Origin: Marinobacter sp. | GTDB taxonomy: Bacteria > Pseudomonadota > Gammaproteobacteria > Pseudomonadales > Oleiphilaceae | Length of the DNA stretch: 64,000 nt | Reading direction: 5' to 3' | Assembly (NCBI GenBank): GCA_014359475.1 | Contig: JACIZI010000021.1 | Span: 1 to 64,000 of the forward strand | Part shown: piece after piece, positions 50,705 to 59,115 of the stretch | Layout: each line of letters begins with the position of its first letter | How positions within the stretch are numbered: position 1 is the stretch's first letter | Notes under the pieces: generated by a model | Seen by the model: the letters and a program-made list of their open reading frames with translations, nothing else | The model's database searches: none | Told to the model about the DNA's origin: nothing | Program-made: the position numbers and the translations under genes

Positions 50705-51462
50705 TGGCTGCCCTTCCCCGCAAAAGTCTGTTGCTGACATGTCTGCTGTTGCTCCCGGTCGCTGGCTGGGCGCAGTCAACGCCGGAATTTCCGGAGCTGA
50801 CCGGCCGGGTGGTTGACCAGGCGGATATGCTCTCCCCCAAGGTGGAAGAACGCCTCAGCGAGATGCTTCAGGCCCATGAGCAGGCCAGTACCGAACAGGT
50901 TGTGGTGGTCACACTGCCGGACCTGCAGGGTTACCCCATTGAGGATTTCGGCTATCAGTTAGGGCGCCACTGGGGGATCGGTCAGAAGGGCGAGGACAAC
51001 GGTGCCCTGCTGATCGTGGCAAAGCAGGAACAGAAGGTCCGCATTGAAGTAGGCTACGGTCTTGAGGGCCGGCTTACGGACGCCGATGCCTCTGTCATCA
51101 TTAATCGCGTTATTACCCCGGCCTTTCGTCAGGGGGATTTTCAGGTCGGCATCGTTAACGGTGCCGCCGCCATGATCCAGGTGCTGGGTGGCGAGCCGCT
51201 GGCGGTCGCTCGGGGTCAGTCACCCCGCGCGGTCCGGGAAAAGCCCGATCCCGCTCTGGTGGGGCTTTTCTTTATTATCATGATGGCGGTGGTGTTCTTT
51301 ATCGGCAGTCGTGGTGGCCGTGGGGGTCGCGGTGGCGCAGCCCTGCTCGGTGCCGCGCTGCTGGGCGGTGCCATGAGAGGCCGGGGCGGCGGCTTTGGCG
51401 GTGGTGGCTTTGGTGGCGGAGGTGGTGGCTTTGGCGGCGGAGGTGCCTCCGGTGGCTGGTAA
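50704..51462 (+). CDS. TPM-domain (YgcG-like) membrane protein
   Basis: 252 aa. A Sec signal ends GWAQS (about residue 24). The TPM domain (residues about 28-165; TGRVVDQADMLSPKVEERL, GQKGEDNGALLIVAKQEQKVRIEVGYGLEG) is followed by one membrane helix (LVGLFFIIMMAVVFFIGS) and a Gly-rich tail (GGGFGGGGFGGGG, ending SGGW). TPM proteins are proposed phosphatases or chaperone-like partners of LemA. It is translationally coupled to lemA. Confidence 0.93.
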   Translation: MAALPRKSLLLTCLLLLPVAGWAQSTPEFPELTGRVVDQADMLSPKVEERLSEMLQAHEQASTEQVVVVTLPDLQGYPIEDFGYQLGRHWGIGQKGEDNGALLIVAKQEQKVRIEVGYGLEGRLTDADASVIINRVITPAFRQGDFQVGIVNGAAAMIQVLGGEPLAVARGQSPRAVREKPDPALVGLFFIIMMAVVFFIGSRGGRGGRGGAALLGAALLGGAMRGRGGGFGGGGFGGGGGGFGGGGASGGW

Positions 51463-51522
51463 CTTCCCGGGGCGATCCGTGCGCACCCCATCCTCTCACC
51501 TGACAACGAGAACGACACCATC

Positions 51523-52140
51523 ATGACTTTACTCAGTAAAAGCGATCAGGAAGCGGTTGCCGCCGCCATCAATGAGGTGGAGCGGGAAACCGATGCCGAA
51601 CTGGTCACCGTGCTGACGGCCCAGTCGGACAACTACAGCTACATCCCTCTGCTCTGGGCCGGTATTCTCGCGCTGCTGATGCCAGGCATGGTCAATTACT
51701 TCGGCAGCTGGTTCAGCGCCGACCTGCTGTTGCTGGTACAGTGGGGTACGTTTATCCTGCTCAGCCTGCTGTTCCGGCTGCCCGGTATCCATACGCGGCT
51801 GATTCCCCGCCAGGTGCGTCACTGGCGCGCCTCCAACCTGGCGCGGCGTCAGTTCCTCGAGCAGCAACTGCACCACACCGAAGGTGGCACGGGCATGCTG
51901 ATTTTTGTCTCGGAGGCGGAACGCTATGTGGAAATCCTGGTGGATCAGGGCATAGCCGATGTTCTGGACAACAAGGTGTGGGAAAACATCGTGGCGGCGT
52001 TCACCGCGCAAGTGCGCCAGGGCCAGACCCGACAGGGATTTTTGGACTGCATCGCGGCCTGTGGCAAGCTCCTGAAAGAGCAGGTTCCGGCCACCCACGA
52101 GCGCAACGAACTGCCCAACCATCTGGTGATCCTTTCATAA
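51523..52140 (+). CDS. TPM-domain membrane protein, second copy
   Basis: 205 aa. The TPM domain is interrupted by two membrane helices (YIPLLWAGILALLMPGM; LLLLVQWGTFILLSLLF). The second half has the conserved GGTGMLIFVSEAERYVEILVD and a C-terminal helix. It is the second TPM protein typical of lemA-TPM-TPM loci. The gap of 60 bp to the Gly-rich protein gene has no terminator, so the three genes form one operon. Confidence 0.9.
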   Translation: MTLLSKSDQEAVAAAINEVERETDAELVTVLTAQSDNYSYIPLLWAGILALLMPGMVNYFGSWFSADLLLLVQWGTFILLSLLFRLPGIHTRLIPRQVRHWRASNLARRQFLEQQLHHTEGGTGMLIFVSEAERYVEILVDQGIADVLDNKVWENIVAAFTAQVRQGQTRQGFLDCIAACGKLLKEQVPATHERNELPNHLVILS

Positions 52141-52183
52141 CAGTCGCCCACAAACCGTAGACACGTTCTATAGTCAGATGAGT

Positions 52184-52204
52184 CCCTGGCCCAACCGGCC
52201 AGGG
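52184..52204. terminator. GC-rich hairpin between TPM and pqi genes
   Basis: CCCTGGCC (52184-52191) and GGCCAGGG (52197-52204) make a perfect 8-bp stem with a 5-nt loop. There is no T-run, so it may act as a weak or Rho-assisted terminator or as an mRNA stabiliser between the lemA and pqi operons. Confidence 0.45.
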
Positions 52205-52235
52205 TCTGAACGAATCCCCGAAGGGATATGCGTGC

Positions 52236-52835
52236 ATGAGCGAATCCTCTCGACTCATTATCTGTGAATACTGCGATTCGGTGTATGAGCGCCAGCAACT
52301 TGGCACTCACCAGCGGGCTCACTGCCGTCGCTGCGGGGCCCTGCTGGATCGCCGCCCCTGGCTTACGGTTGATCAGTCACTGGCGCTCAGTGCCACAGCG
52401 GGTCTGTTGCTGGCATTCGTCTGTTTTTATCCCGTCCTTTATATCTACGTCCGCGACCAGAGTGGTTCCGCCACTTTGCTTGACGCGGTTCTGGCTTTGT
52501 TTAACGGTCCCGTCAGTGTGATGGGAATGACAATGGCCTGCGCGGTGATTCTGGTGCCGGCCACTCAAATCGGTCTGCTGGTGTGGCTCCTTGCTTTTGC
52601 CCGGAACCAGCGTCACGCCCCCGGTTTCCGGCCCTGCATGAGGCTGCTGGAAGTGCTCAGGCCCTGGAGCATGCTGGAGGTGTTCCTGCTCGGCGCGCTG
52701 GTAGCGGTGGTGAAGCTCACCGGGCGCATCGATACGGCGCCGGCGGCCGGCCTGTTCGCGCTGGCGACACTCAGCTTTCTGATGGTGGGTGTGGCGGGGC
52801 GGGATGTCCGCATGCTCTGGGATCAGTTGTCATGA
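52236..52835 (+). CDS. pqiA: PqiA N-terminal-half-like membrane protein
   Basis: 199 aa. A zinc-ribbon (CEYCDSVYERQQLGTHQRAHCRRCGALL) precedes four membrane helices of one PqiA domain (SLALSATAGLLLAFVCFYPV; WSMLEVFLLGALVAVVKL). In E. coli PqiA is one 417-aa protein with two such domains; here they are encoded separately, overlapping by 4 bp. PqiA is the inner-membrane partner of the PqiB channel in lipid transport between membranes. The ATG at 52236 starts MSESSRLI. Confidence 0.92.
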   Translation: MSESSRLIICEYCDSVYERQQLGTHQRAHCRRCGALLDRRPWLTVDQSLALSATAGLLLAFVCFYPVLYIYVRDQSGSATLLDAVLALFNGPVSVMGMTMACAVILVPATQIGLLVWLLAFARNQRHAPGFRPCMRLLEVLRPWSMLEVFLLGALVAVVKLTGRIDTAPAAGLFALATLSFLMVGVAGRDVRMLWDQLS

Positions 52836-53449
52836 TGCCGCCGTTCGCCGACCAGCTCAATCTGCGGCTCTGCCATCGCTGCAAGTATGCCTCGCCCATG
52901 GCGGAGGACCCCCGCCACTGTACCCGCTGTCAGGCCCGGCTGCACTACCGCAAGCCGGATGCCATCGCCCGAACCGCGGCGCTCACGCTGGCGGCCCTGG
53001 TTTTCTACATTCCGGCCAACCTGCTGCCCATCATACACACCCGTACCCTGCACCATGATTCCACAACCACCATACTGGGCAGCGTGATGGAACTCTGGCA
53101 GGCCGGGGCCTGGGATATTGCACTGGTCCTGTTCACTGCCAGCGTGGGCGTTCCGGTTACCAAGTTCCTGGCGTTGGGTTATCTTCTGGTGAGTGTACAG
53201 CGGCGCAGCGACCGGTCCCGCAAGGAACGCACCCGGCTTTACCGGCTTCTTGAACTGATCGGATACTGGTCCATGCTGGATGTCTTTGTGGCCGGTCTGC
53301 TCACTGCCCTGGTACAGTTCGGACCATTAGGCGGCATAGAGCCCAGGGCCGGTATTCTTTACTTTGGTCTGGTGGTGGTACTGACCATGATGGCCACACT
53401 GAGTTTTGACCCCCGATTGATCTGGGATACAGGAAGAAGCAATGAGTGA
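52832..53449 (+). CDS. pqiA: PqiA C-terminal-half-like membrane protein
   Basis: 205 aa. It is the second PqiA domain, again with a Cys-rich ribbon (CHRCKYASPMAEDPRHCTRCQARL) and four membrane helices (ALTLAALVFYIPANLLPI; AWDIALVLFTASVGVPVTKFL; GYWSMLDVFVAGLLTALVQFG). The real start is the ATG at 52832, in ATGA overlap with the first half; a longer open frame from 52583 is an overlap artefact. Both ribbons keep four cysteines, so both may bind metal. The end overlaps pqiB by 8 bp. Confidence 0.92.
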   Translation: MMPPFADQLNLRLCHRCKYASPMAEDPRHCTRCQARLHYRKPDAIARTAALTLAALVFYIPANLLPIIHTRTLHHDSTTTILGSVMELWQAGAWDIALVLFTASVGVPVTKFLALGYLLVSVQRRSDRSRKERTRLYRLLELIGYWSMLDVFVAGLLTALVQFGPLGGIEPRAGILYFGLVVVLTMMATLSFDPRLIWDTGRSNE

Positions 53450-55115
53450 CGAGCAGGCAAACACACCGGCCCGACCGGACATCCAGCAGCGACGATGGCA
53501 CGTTTCGCTGGTATGGGTGGTGCCGCTGGTAGCTGCTCTGATCGGGCTGTCCATGCTGATTCGTGAATGGCAGCAGACCGGTCCCACAATCGAGATTCTC
53601 TTTGAGTCCGGCGAGGGGCTCTCGGCGGGCAAAACCCCGGTCCAGTACCGGGATGTCACTATCGGCAGACTGACGGATGTGGCGCTGAGCAAGGATCATT
53701 CCGGCGTGGTTGCCACCGTTCAGCTCGGGAAGGACGGCGAGGCCTTCTTGCGGGAAGACAGCCGCTTCTGGGTTGTCCGTTTGCGGGTCGGGGCATCGGG
53801 GGTTTCCGGGATTGAAACCTTGCTCTCCGGTGGCTACATCGCAGCGGACCCCGGGACATCCTCCGCCACCAAAAAGCGTTTTGAGGGTCTTGAGTCGCCA
53901 CCCCAGATCATCCACGACCCGGCGGGTAGCCGGTTCCTGATTCAGGCTGAAAGCCTTGGCGCCCTGAACGTGGGCTCGCCAATCTATTATCGCAAGGTGC
54001 CCGTCGGCCAGGTGGTTGCCTACGACCTGGCGGATTCCGGTGAGTACGTCAACATCGAGGTATTTGTCTCGGCTCCCCATGACCGGCTGGTCACCAGCAA
54101 CACGAGATTCTGGAACGCCAGTGGCATCGAGCTTGATCTGGGCGCCGGCGGTGTCAACGTCGACATGCAGTCTCTGGTCGCACTGATAAGGGGAGGCCTG
54201 GCGTTTGGCAATCCGTCCGGTGAGCCACCGGAGCAGGCCGCCACCAATGCGAACACCCGTTTTCAGCTGTTCACTGGCAGGGAGCAGGCTCTTGCTCCGA
54301 AAAAAGGGCCTTCACGCAAGATCCAGATGCGCTTCACTCAATCATTGCGCGGCCTTGAGCCTGGCACCGAGGTTGTCTTCATGGGCAAGAAAATCGGCCA
54401 GGTAAGCAGGATCACGCTGGATTACGACCCCGAAGACCAGACCTTCCCGGTCATCGTCGATGCCAACATCTATCCCCGCCTGATGGGTAATGTTTACCAC
54501 CAGCTAGTACAGTCCCCTGAAGGGAAAAAGAACGAGCTTGCGGCCCGGGAGCTGTTTTCAGACCTGGTAACCCAGGGCCTGCGCGCGGAAGCTCGCACCA
54601 GCAACCTTCTGACCGGGAGGCTGTATATTGCGCTGGAGGTCTTTGCGGATGCCGAACCGACCGCCACCGGTGACAGCGACCGGGAGATTGTGATTCCCAC
54701 CCGGCCCAGCGGGCTCGACCGGGCTCAGTCCCAGCTCATTAATCTGGTCGATCGCCTCAACAAGGTGCCGTTTGAAAGCATCACTGCCAATCTTGACAGC
54801 GGTCTGGGGGAGCTGAAACAGACGCTGAGTCAGATAAACCGCGACCTGTTGCCCGCCACGGTCACGACACTTGATGGCATCAACCAGGTAACCGCCCGAC
54901 TGGAGAGGACGATTGCGTCGGCTTCCCGCGCACTCGGTTCGGCGGCTGAAGCCCTGGGTGAAGATTCGCCTGAGCGGCAACGACTGGAAAGCGCCCTGAA
55001 TGAAGTCGAGCAGATGTCGCGGTCTGTCCGGCAGCTTTCGGATTACCTGCGTCAGCACCCGGAAGCCCTGATTCGGGGCCGGAACCAACAGGACAGGAGG
55101 GATCTCAGACCATGA
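53442..55115 (+). CDS. pqiB: PqiB-like MCE/MlaD protein
   Basis: 557 aa. One N-terminal membrane helix (WVVPLVAALIGLSMLIREW) anchors it. Three MCE (MlaD) domains follow at about 40-130, 155-260 and 285-395 (GLSAGKTPVQYRDVTIGRLTDV; LNVGSPIYYRKVPVGQVVAY; GLEPGTEVVFMGKKIGQVSR). The C-terminal region from about 430 is a long coiled coil. PqiB forms a needle of stacked MCE rings for lipid movement across the periplasm. The chain is similar in size to E. coli PqiB (546 aa). Confidence 0.95.
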   Translation: MSDEQANTPARPDIQQRRWHVSLVWVVPLVAALIGLSMLIREWQQTGPTIEILFESGEGLSAGKTPVQYRDVTIGRLTDVALSKDHSGVVATVQLGKDGEAFLREDSRFWVVRLRVGASGVSGIETLLSGGYIAADPGTSSATKKRFEGLESPPQIIHDPAGSRFLIQAESLGALNVGSPIYYRKVPVGQVVAYDLADSGEYVNIEVFVSAPHDRLVTSNTRFWNASGIELDLGAGGVNVDMQSLVALIRGGLAFGNPSGEPPEQAATNANTRFQLFTGREQALAPKKGPSRKIQMRFTQSLRGLEPGTEVVFMGKKIGQVSRITLDYDPEDQTFPVIVDANIYPRLMGNVYHQLVQSPEGKKNELAARELFSDLVTQGLRAEARTSNLLTGRLYIALEVFADAEPTATGDSDREIVIPTRPSGLDRAQSQLINLVDRLNKVPFESITANLDSGLGELKQTLSQINRDLLPATVTTLDGINQVTARLERTIASASRALGSAAEALGEDSPERQRLESALNEVEQMSRSVRQLSDYLRQHPEALIRGRNQQDRRDLRP

Positions 55116-55723
55116 AACCGGGGAACCGCAGCCTCAGACAGTTCCTTGCCACTATGCTGGCGTTGGCAGGCGCGCTGATGCTCACCGCCTGCGCCAGCCC
55201 GCAGGTTCGTTTCCATACCCTGATGCCCGCGCCCGGCCCGTCGCAAGGGATAAGCGCGGACGCCCACATCAGTGTAGACCGCGTGACCGTGCCGGCCCAG
55301 GTGAATCGCAGTGAGCTGGTGGTGCGGAAAAACGCCAGCGAACTGATGGTGCTCGCCTCTGACTGGTGGAGTGCCGGCCTGCCTGAAGAACTCCGCAGTT
55401 CCCTGGTGGCCGGCTTTGGCCCGGGCGGAGCAGATACACCCCGCGTGGGTCTGCGGCTGCAGGTAACACGGTTCGATTTTGTGCCTGGTGAAGAGGCATG
55501 GCTGGAGGCCCGGTATCGGGTGGCGGCCCTTGAGGAGGACAACAAACTCAGGCTTTCCTGCAGTGTCCGTTTGCGAACCGCTGTTGCGGAAGACGCAGGC
55601 GATCAGCTGGAGGCACTGGTGCTCGCCCAGCAGGAGAACCTCCGTCGGCTGATCCGGCACATAACGAAAGCGGCCAACGGCCTGACAACGGAGCAGGAAT
55701 GTCCTTTAATTACCGAAGCCTGA
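55112..55723 (+). CDS. pqiC: PqiC-like ABC-transport auxiliary lipoprotein
   Basis: 203 aa. A signal with the lipobox LMLTAC (Cys about 27) is followed by a PqiC/ABC_trans_aux domain (VRFHTLMPAPGPSQ; ISVDRVTVPAQVNRSELVVRKNASEL; GLRLQVTRFDFVPGEEAWLEARY). It is anchored in the outer membrane and contacts the PqiB needle. It overlaps pqiB by 4 bp. The last gene of this cluster, the 663-aa unknown, begins 30 bp further on. Confidence 0.92.
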   Translation: MKPGNRSLRQFLATMLALAGALMLTACASPQVRFHTLMPAPGPSQGISADAHISVDRVTVPAQVNRSELVVRKNASELMVLASDWWSAGLPEELRSSLVAGFGPGGADTPRVGLRLQVTRFDFVPGEEAWLEARYRVAALEEDNKLRLSCSVRLRTAVAEDAGDQLEALVLAQQENLRRLIRHITKAANGLTTEQECPLITEA

Positions 55724-55753
55724 TTACCGGGGCAGGCGTGTGGCTATGGAGTA

Positions 55754-57745
55754 ATGATGGGGCATCAAAACACAAATCCTGAACTGGAACCGGCATTGCA
55801 GGAGTTTGACGCGGTGTTGGCCGACTTTGCCCGCGCCCGGCGTACCGATCCGAAGGCCTCAAGCCTTGGGCTACTGGAACGTGCCCGGGTGGTAATGACA
55901 CTGCCCGGTGGTTTTGACGCCCTGTACCGGCGGGTGCACTCGCTGGAGTCCGCCGGTGTCTTCGGCACCAGCGACTGGGCGCAGCCGGCCATTCTGCAAC
56001 CGGCTCTGGCCAGGCATTCCCTGCGAAAGGCCGGGGCCGTAACCACCGTTGTCGAGGCCATCAGCGAGCTGAGAATGCTCGCTGTCACCCGGGGAGACTA
56101 CTTCCATCCCGGCATTTCCGCCGAACAGGCGCGCCATTTCCTGACCCAGGTTATGGCATTGAATCTCGACCTGCTGTCCGGCCAACTTACCGAAGCGGAC
56201 CGCGAGCGACCGAAGCAGCTGGGGTTTATCGTCCAGGAACTGTACCGCTACCTGATTTTCCACCTGGGCTACGAGAGCCTGCTGGACAGCCTGGTGGCGG
56301 AAGTCTGGCGGTTACTGGACCAGGGACCGGTACAGGTAGACAGCATCTGCGAGATGATCGGCCAGATCGCCGACTGTCTCTACGACCCCGGGATCAGGAC
56401 CACCGGGACCGCCGACGCCAGCCGTCTGGTCGACGCCCTGTTCGCGCCCACGCCGGGCAGCGGCGAAGACCCGGGCCTGGAGATTTACGAGCAGCGGCTG
56501 GAGGAAATGGACGACGTCACTCTGTCGTCCGAAGCCACCTGCTTTGCCCACAGCATGCACGACACCGGTCTGGCCTCCCCTTACCACGCCGTGATGCTGA
56601 GGTTCCTGAGGCGCTCGCATCAGGACGACCTGATACCCATTACGCTGGGGCTGACCATGACCGGCATGGACGACTTCTACTGCTATACCGAACTGGTCCT
56701 CGCCCTGATCGACGAAGCCATATACCCGGAGACCTGCCAGGCGGTTTATGGCCTTACCATGATGCTGGAGCGAGGGTCGCTGTTTACACCTTCTGTAGCC
56801 CAGGCCCTGTGGCGGCAAATCAAACTGCCTCTCTCTGCAGAGACCTCCAACGCACTTCAGGAGGCATTTGGTGACGCACAGCCTCCGCGGGTTTTCCTGC
56901 TCGCTGGTGTTATTAACCTGCTGGGGCAGCCATTGGGTGTGGGCCAGGGCAACAACCCCACCTGCCAGTCTGCCATCGGTCTGTCGATGTGGGCATCCAA
57001 CGAGGCCGACTACCTGCTCCAGGTCCTTGCCTGGGCGGCCAGGGACAATGAGGTGCTGAGCCGGTTCGAAGGCCAGGAGGTTTCCTCCAGGGATCTGGAG
57101 CCCGGGCTGATCAAGGGAACACCGGTGGATGTGGATCCGGTGTCGCTGATCGTTATCCCCCACCTGGATCGCATCTACGGCGAAATGTGGCGCCGGTGCG
57201 AAGATCGTGACGAGGATGCCCACCGCTGGATCAACCCGGAGTTCTATGGCTGGTGGGTCAGCCACGGGTTCCGTGTGGTGGCCGATGTCCACAGTGGCGA
57301 GGTGCGCGACTACGACGGATTTATCCGGCACTTCTACGCCAGTTACCACCCTTTCTACAATGGCAACATGCCGTTAATCCACGCCCAGCCGGCGGGCATT
57401 GCGGTTACCGACAGCGCTGCCCGCTTCGTGGGCCGCCATGCCATCACCATCCTGCGGGTGGGGCTCAGTCCCCGCAACGAGATGCGGGTGTATTTCTTCA
57501 ACCCCAACAATGACAGTGGCCAGGACTGGGGCCAGGGAATCACCTGCTCCACCCGGGGGCACGGGGAGTTTCGCGGCGAAGCCTCCCTGCCTATCGCCGA
57601 ATTTGCTTCCCGTCTGTACGTCTTCCACTACGACAAGCTGGAACTGGGTGATCTTTCGGCCGTCCCGGATAAGGAGGTTACCCGCATCATGGAGCTTGGC
57701 CATACCAGCTGGGCGGCATCGGATGAAGCCTCATCGAGCCATTGA
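55754..57745 (+). CDS. Large protein of unknown function with papain-like Cys/His/Asn pattern
   Basis: 663 aa, no family recognised; no signal peptide or membrane helix. Residues 1-390 look all-helical with many short Leu/Ala-rich helices. In the C-terminal third, Cys404 (GNNPTCQSAIGLSMW), His562 (FVGRHAITILRVG) and Asn583 (VYFFNPNND) have the order and local context of a papain/C39-like or transglutaminase-like thiol active site, and the segment after Asn583 has the NPxND form seen in such folds. This assignment is inference. GGAG lies upstream of two adjacent ATGs (55754 and 55757). It is 30 bp after pqiC, so it could be in the same transcript. Confidence 0.75.
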   Translation: MMGHQNTNPELEPALQEFDAVLADFARARRTDPKASSLGLLERARVVMTLPGGFDALYRRVHSLESAGVFGTSDWAQPAILQPALARHSLRKAGAVTTVVEAISELRMLAVTRGDYFHPGISAEQARHFLTQVMALNLDLLSGQLTEADRERPKQLGFIVQELYRYLIFHLGYESLLDSLVAEVWRLLDQGPVQVDSICEMIGQIADCLYDPGIRTTGTADASRLVDALFAPTPGSGEDPGLEIYEQRLEEMDDVTLSSEATCFAHSMHDTGLASPYHAVMLRFLRRSHQDDLIPITLGLTMTGMDDFYCYTELVLALIDEAIYPETCQAVYGLTMMLERGSLFTPSVAQALWRQIKLPLSAETSNALQEAFGDAQPPRVFLLAGVINLLGQPLGVGQGNNPTCQSAIGLSMWASNEADYLLQVLAWAARDNEVLSRFEGQEVSSRDLEPGLIKGTPVDVDPVSLIVIPHLDRIYGEMWRRCEDRDEDAHRWINPEFYGWWVSHGFRVVADVHSGEVRDYDGFIRHFYASYHPFYNGNMPLIHAQPAGIAVTDSAARFVGRHAITILRVGLSPRNEMRVYFFNPNNDSGQDWGQGITCSTRGHGEFRGEASLPIAEFASRLYVFHYDKLELGDLSAVPDKEVTRIMELGHTSWAASDEASSSH

Positions 57746-57788
57746 GCCCTGCCGCCCAAACAGGGTTGCCAGAAGAAGATCGGCACGG

Positions 57789-57959
57789 TCAGTCTTTGCC
57801 ATCCTTCTTGTCCTGATCTTCCATTTCTTGCTTACGCTTGCGCACCCGTTCCAGCTTTTCCCTTGACATGGGAATCCGCCCTGCGTCGCGCAGAAACAGC
57901 AGGCTGCCGACGATCAGCGCCATGGAAAGCACCAGGAACAACCAACCGATCATTGGCAT
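57789..57959 (-). CDS. DUF2897-family small membrane protein
   Basis: 56 aa. The ATG at 57959 with GGGAGA 8 nt upstream gives MPMIGWLFLVLSMALIVGSL, one membrane helix, then LFLRDAGRIPMSREKLERVR and a charged tail ending KKDGKD. This size and layout (helix, then basic linker, then coiled-coil-like tail) match the DUF2897 family of gammaproteobacteria, of unknown function. The stop is at 57789. It is convergent with the 663-aa unknown. Confidence 0.82.
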   Translation of the reverse strand: MPMIGWLFLVLSMALIVGSLLFLRDAGRIPMSREKLERVRKRKQEMEDQDKKDGKD

Positions 57960-58036
57960 TATGTCGTCTCCCGACCCGTTACTCCGGAGAATATACGGTT
58001 AAAGATAGCAGTCTTCAGAGGTTGGCAGGAAGTGCT

Positions 58037-58135
58037 ATGACCTTTTCCCGCATCTGTGAGCAGGCCGTTATCCAGAAAGGCGGAGACATTGCAATGCGCG
58101 CTCTGCTGCCCCGGGTCGCGTACAAACGTGATTAA
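58037..58135 (+). pseudogene. N-terminal remnant resembling DNA-3-methyladenine glycosylase I
   Basis: A 32-aa frame with AGGAAG 6 nt upstream begins FSRICEQAVIQKGGDIAMRA after the Met, then LLPRVAYKRD and stop. The pattern of an aromatic residue followed by a helix and RKGGxxAL(E)xLLP is that of the first 30 residues of 3-methyladenine DNA glycosylase-like proteins. The rest of such a gene (about 180 residues) is missing and no other part is seen nearby. It may be a truncated pseudogene or a small peptide gene. Confidence 0.4.
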
Positions 58136-58209
58136 AGGCTATTGGAAGCCGGCGGCAATCCATTAGACTGAACAAACAGCATTGGCTTATGACACTCGGA
58201 GGATTCGCC

Positions 58210-59115
58210 ATGGCTCATCCTGCATACGTTGCTATAGACGGCGGTGGCAGTCACTGCCTCGCCCGCATCTATGATAATCAGGGACAGCTGTTGTCGGAAG
58301 GCAACGGCGGCCCTGCCTCTCTGCGTTTTGGTGTCGACAGGATCTGGGAAAGTATTGAGGTTGCCACCGCAGAAGCGGCCGATGCCATCGGGCTCGAGCG
58401 GTCCGGGTGGACCGGCCTGGAGGCAGCTCTGGGGCTGGCCGGACTGGTTGGCGCGGAAGACGGGGAACTGGTGGCAAGCCACCCCCACCCTTTCGGCAGA
58501 CTGGCAGTTGCCACGGATGCTCATACGGCAGCCCTCGGCGCCTTTATGGGTGAGGAAGGCGCGGTGCTGATTCTGGGTACCGGCTCCTGTGGCATGGCAT
58601 TTACGCCGGGCGAAGGCTTCCATAGCGTGGGAGGCTGGGGCTTTCCTGCCTCGGATGCCGGCAGCGGTGCCCGGTTGGGGCTGTCCGCCCTTCGGGAGAG
58701 CCTGCTGGTACATGAGAGACTGGAACCGGCGTCCCGGCTGGCGGATGAAATCATGGCCTATTTCGATGGCCAGCCCGGGAACCTCATGAAATGGCAGTAC
58801 ACAGCAGAGCCAAGAGATTACGCAGCTTTTGCGCCGCTGGTATTCCGCCACTCGGACGAAGGCGACCACCTGGCCACCCGGCTTGTCAACGAATTACTGG
58901 ATGGGGCAGAGATGCTCGCCCGGGGCCTGCTGGCGAAGGGGGTGGACCGCATCGCCATGGGGGGCAGCATCGGGCACCGGATTGAGCCCTTCATGAAGCA
59001 GCGGCTGGGGAACCGGCTCAAGGATGCTGCCGGGGACGCCCTGGACGGTGCCCTGTTGATGGCCCGCGAGCCGGAACGGTTTGCGCCCTGGCCCACAGAC
59101 GACCCCGCGGATTAA
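58210..59115 (+). CDS. BadF/BadG/BcrA-type sugar kinase (N-acetylglucosamine kinase-like)
   Basis: About 301 aa, actin-like ATPase fold. The phosphate-1 motif AIDGGGSHCLARIYD (residues about 7-21), the GPASLRFG loop and the phosphate-2 region ILGTGSCGMAF with GGWGFPASDAGSGARLG are present; DGALLMA lies near the end. The family phosphorylates N-acetylhexosamines; the exact substrate cannot be fixed. The ATG at 58210 has a strong GGAGGA 6 nt upstream. It ends in a 4-bp convergent overlap with the metal-dependent hydrolase gene. Confidence 0.88.
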   Translation: MAHPAYVAIDGGGSHCLARIYDNQGQLLSEGNGGPASLRFGVDRIWESIEVATAEAADAIGLERSGWTGLEAALGLAGLVGAEDGELVASHPHPFGRLAVATDAHTAALGAFMGEEGAVLILGTGSCGMAFTPGEGFHSVGGWGFPASDAGSGARLGLSALRESLLVHERLEPASRLADEIMAYFDGQPGNLMKWQYTAEPRDYAAFAPLVFRHSDEGDHLATRLVNELLDGAEMLARGLLAKGVDRIAMGGSIGHRIEPFMKQRLGNRLKDAAGDALDGALLMAREPERFAPWPTDDPAD

